This document shows positions 51,171 to 51,567 of a stretch of DNA of 51,567 bases, one piece after another; the first letter of the stretch is position 1, and the number at the start of each line of letters is the position of its first letter. Source of the DNA: Mycobacterium sp. (lineage in GTDB: Bacteria > Actinomycetota > Actinomycetes > Mycobacteriales > Mycobacteriaceae); NCBI GenBank assembly GCA_020438905.1, contig JAGQTQ010000002.1:39415-90981 (forward strand), given 5' to 3'. Below the pieces are notes generated by a model. It was not told where the DNA came from and did not search any database. It was given only the letters and a program-made list of their open reading frames with translations. Made by a program: the position numbers and the translations under genes.

Positions 51171-51567
51171 TCAGGGCACGACCGAGGAGCCGATGGTCGG
51201 CATGAAGGTGCACTGTTTGTCGGTGGTGGTCACCTGGCCGAAGATCGTCGACATGATGCTGCCCGATCCGGTGTCCACGATGGCGGTCAGCGTGGTCGGG
51301 CCCGCGGGGTTGATCTCGGGGTTCGGCGTGAGCGTGGCGCTGCCGGAGCGTCCGGTGGTCAGGTTGACCCAGGTGACGTTGAGCGGCAGCTTCTGCTCGG
51401 CGGCCGGCGCGGGCGTGCCCACCGCGGTGAACACGTAGGCCGTCTGACCGGGACCAGGACCCGGGGTCGGGATTTTGGCGGGTCCGGCCACCGAGATGGC
51501 GGTGGCGATCACGTTGCCGCCGTCCTTCAGGCAGCCGTTGGAGATCGACGGGTACAGGAAGTCCTGG
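51171..51567 (-). CDS. C-terminal part of a conserved secreted protein (partial)
   Basis: The frame is open from the window edge to the stop at 51171 (about 131 codons). It has a Cys in ISNGCLKDGGN and another in KQCTFMPTIG that could pair, and strand-rich sequence (QTAYVFTAVGT, PLNVTWVNL) typical of mycobacterial exported proteins. The start lies outside the window. Function unknown. Confidence 0.65.
   Translation of the reverse strand, partial: QDFLYPSISNGCLKDGGNVIATAISVAGPAKIPTPGPGPGQTAYVFTAVGTPAPAAEQKLPLNVTWVNLTTGRSGSATLTPNPEINPAGPTTLTAIVDTGSGSIMSTIFGQVTTTDKQCTFMPTIGSSVVP

Overview
This window looks like the chromosome of a high-GC mycobacterium. Gene content and order follow the Mycobacterium tuberculosis H37Rv block from about Rv1085c to Rv1158c as I remember it. 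The PE/PE_PGRS, cellulase, toxin-antitoxin and several metabolic genes of that block are missing here, and several genes not in H37Rv are present. I cannot name the species. I see no phage, insertion sequence, tRNA, rRNA or CRISPR.

Layout. 1-9340: the start of a minus-strand gene, a short-chain cis-prenyltransferase, coaA, a DUF885 hydrolase, a long-form glyA, desA2, phoH2, a lipoprotein polysaccharide deacetylase and a cation/proton antiporter. 9450-13600: a pyridoxamine-oxidase-like gene of atypical composition, then a minus-strand glpX / DUF1214 / fum group. 13650-18870: a DUF4245 membrane protein, a dienelactone-hydrolase-like gene, a minus-strand dehydrogenase / SDR / AI-2E exporter operon and a small membrane protein. 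18870-25040: a lipid-droplet-protein-like gene with xseA and xseB, then ispH, a DUF6542 membrane protein, ychF, a broken antitoxin and a two-domain thioredoxin. 25070-30150: a thiamine-diphosphate decarboxylase, two alpha/beta hydrolases (bpoB- and ephC-like) and a WS/DGAT-like protein.

30210-41770 is a lipid module: thiolase, two crotonases, alpha-methylacyl-CoA racemase (mcr), an SDR, a nitronate monooxygenase, an unsplit mmpL13 and a methyltransferase, interrupted by a fasciclin protein, a gamma-carbonic-anhydrase-like protein and a CPBP membrane protease. It suggests degradation of branched or sterol-like acyl chains coupled to lipid export. 41780-48290: sirtuin cobB, a GntR regulator, an O-methyltransferase, an Rv1155-like F420 protein, an actP-type symporter with its DUF485 partner, a TauE/SafE permease and an HhH-GPD protein. 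48290-51567: a tandemly duplicated secreted Pro-rich gene with visible breakpoints, a wax-ester synthase/DGAT and the end of a secreted protein.

Most start choices are supported by a TAnnnT-like hexamer 6-9 nt upstream of the start codon, the usual mycobacterial leaderless arrangement. The strongest new observations are: (i) a ~65-bp palindromic element with an oriented core, in three intergenic copies; (ii) a shared candidate operator before the thiolase and SDR operons of the lipid module; (iii) the tandem duplication at 48.25-49.70 kb, with a frameshift at the WS/DGAT C-terminus; (iv) an unrecognised 47-aa acidic protein beside strong hairpins.
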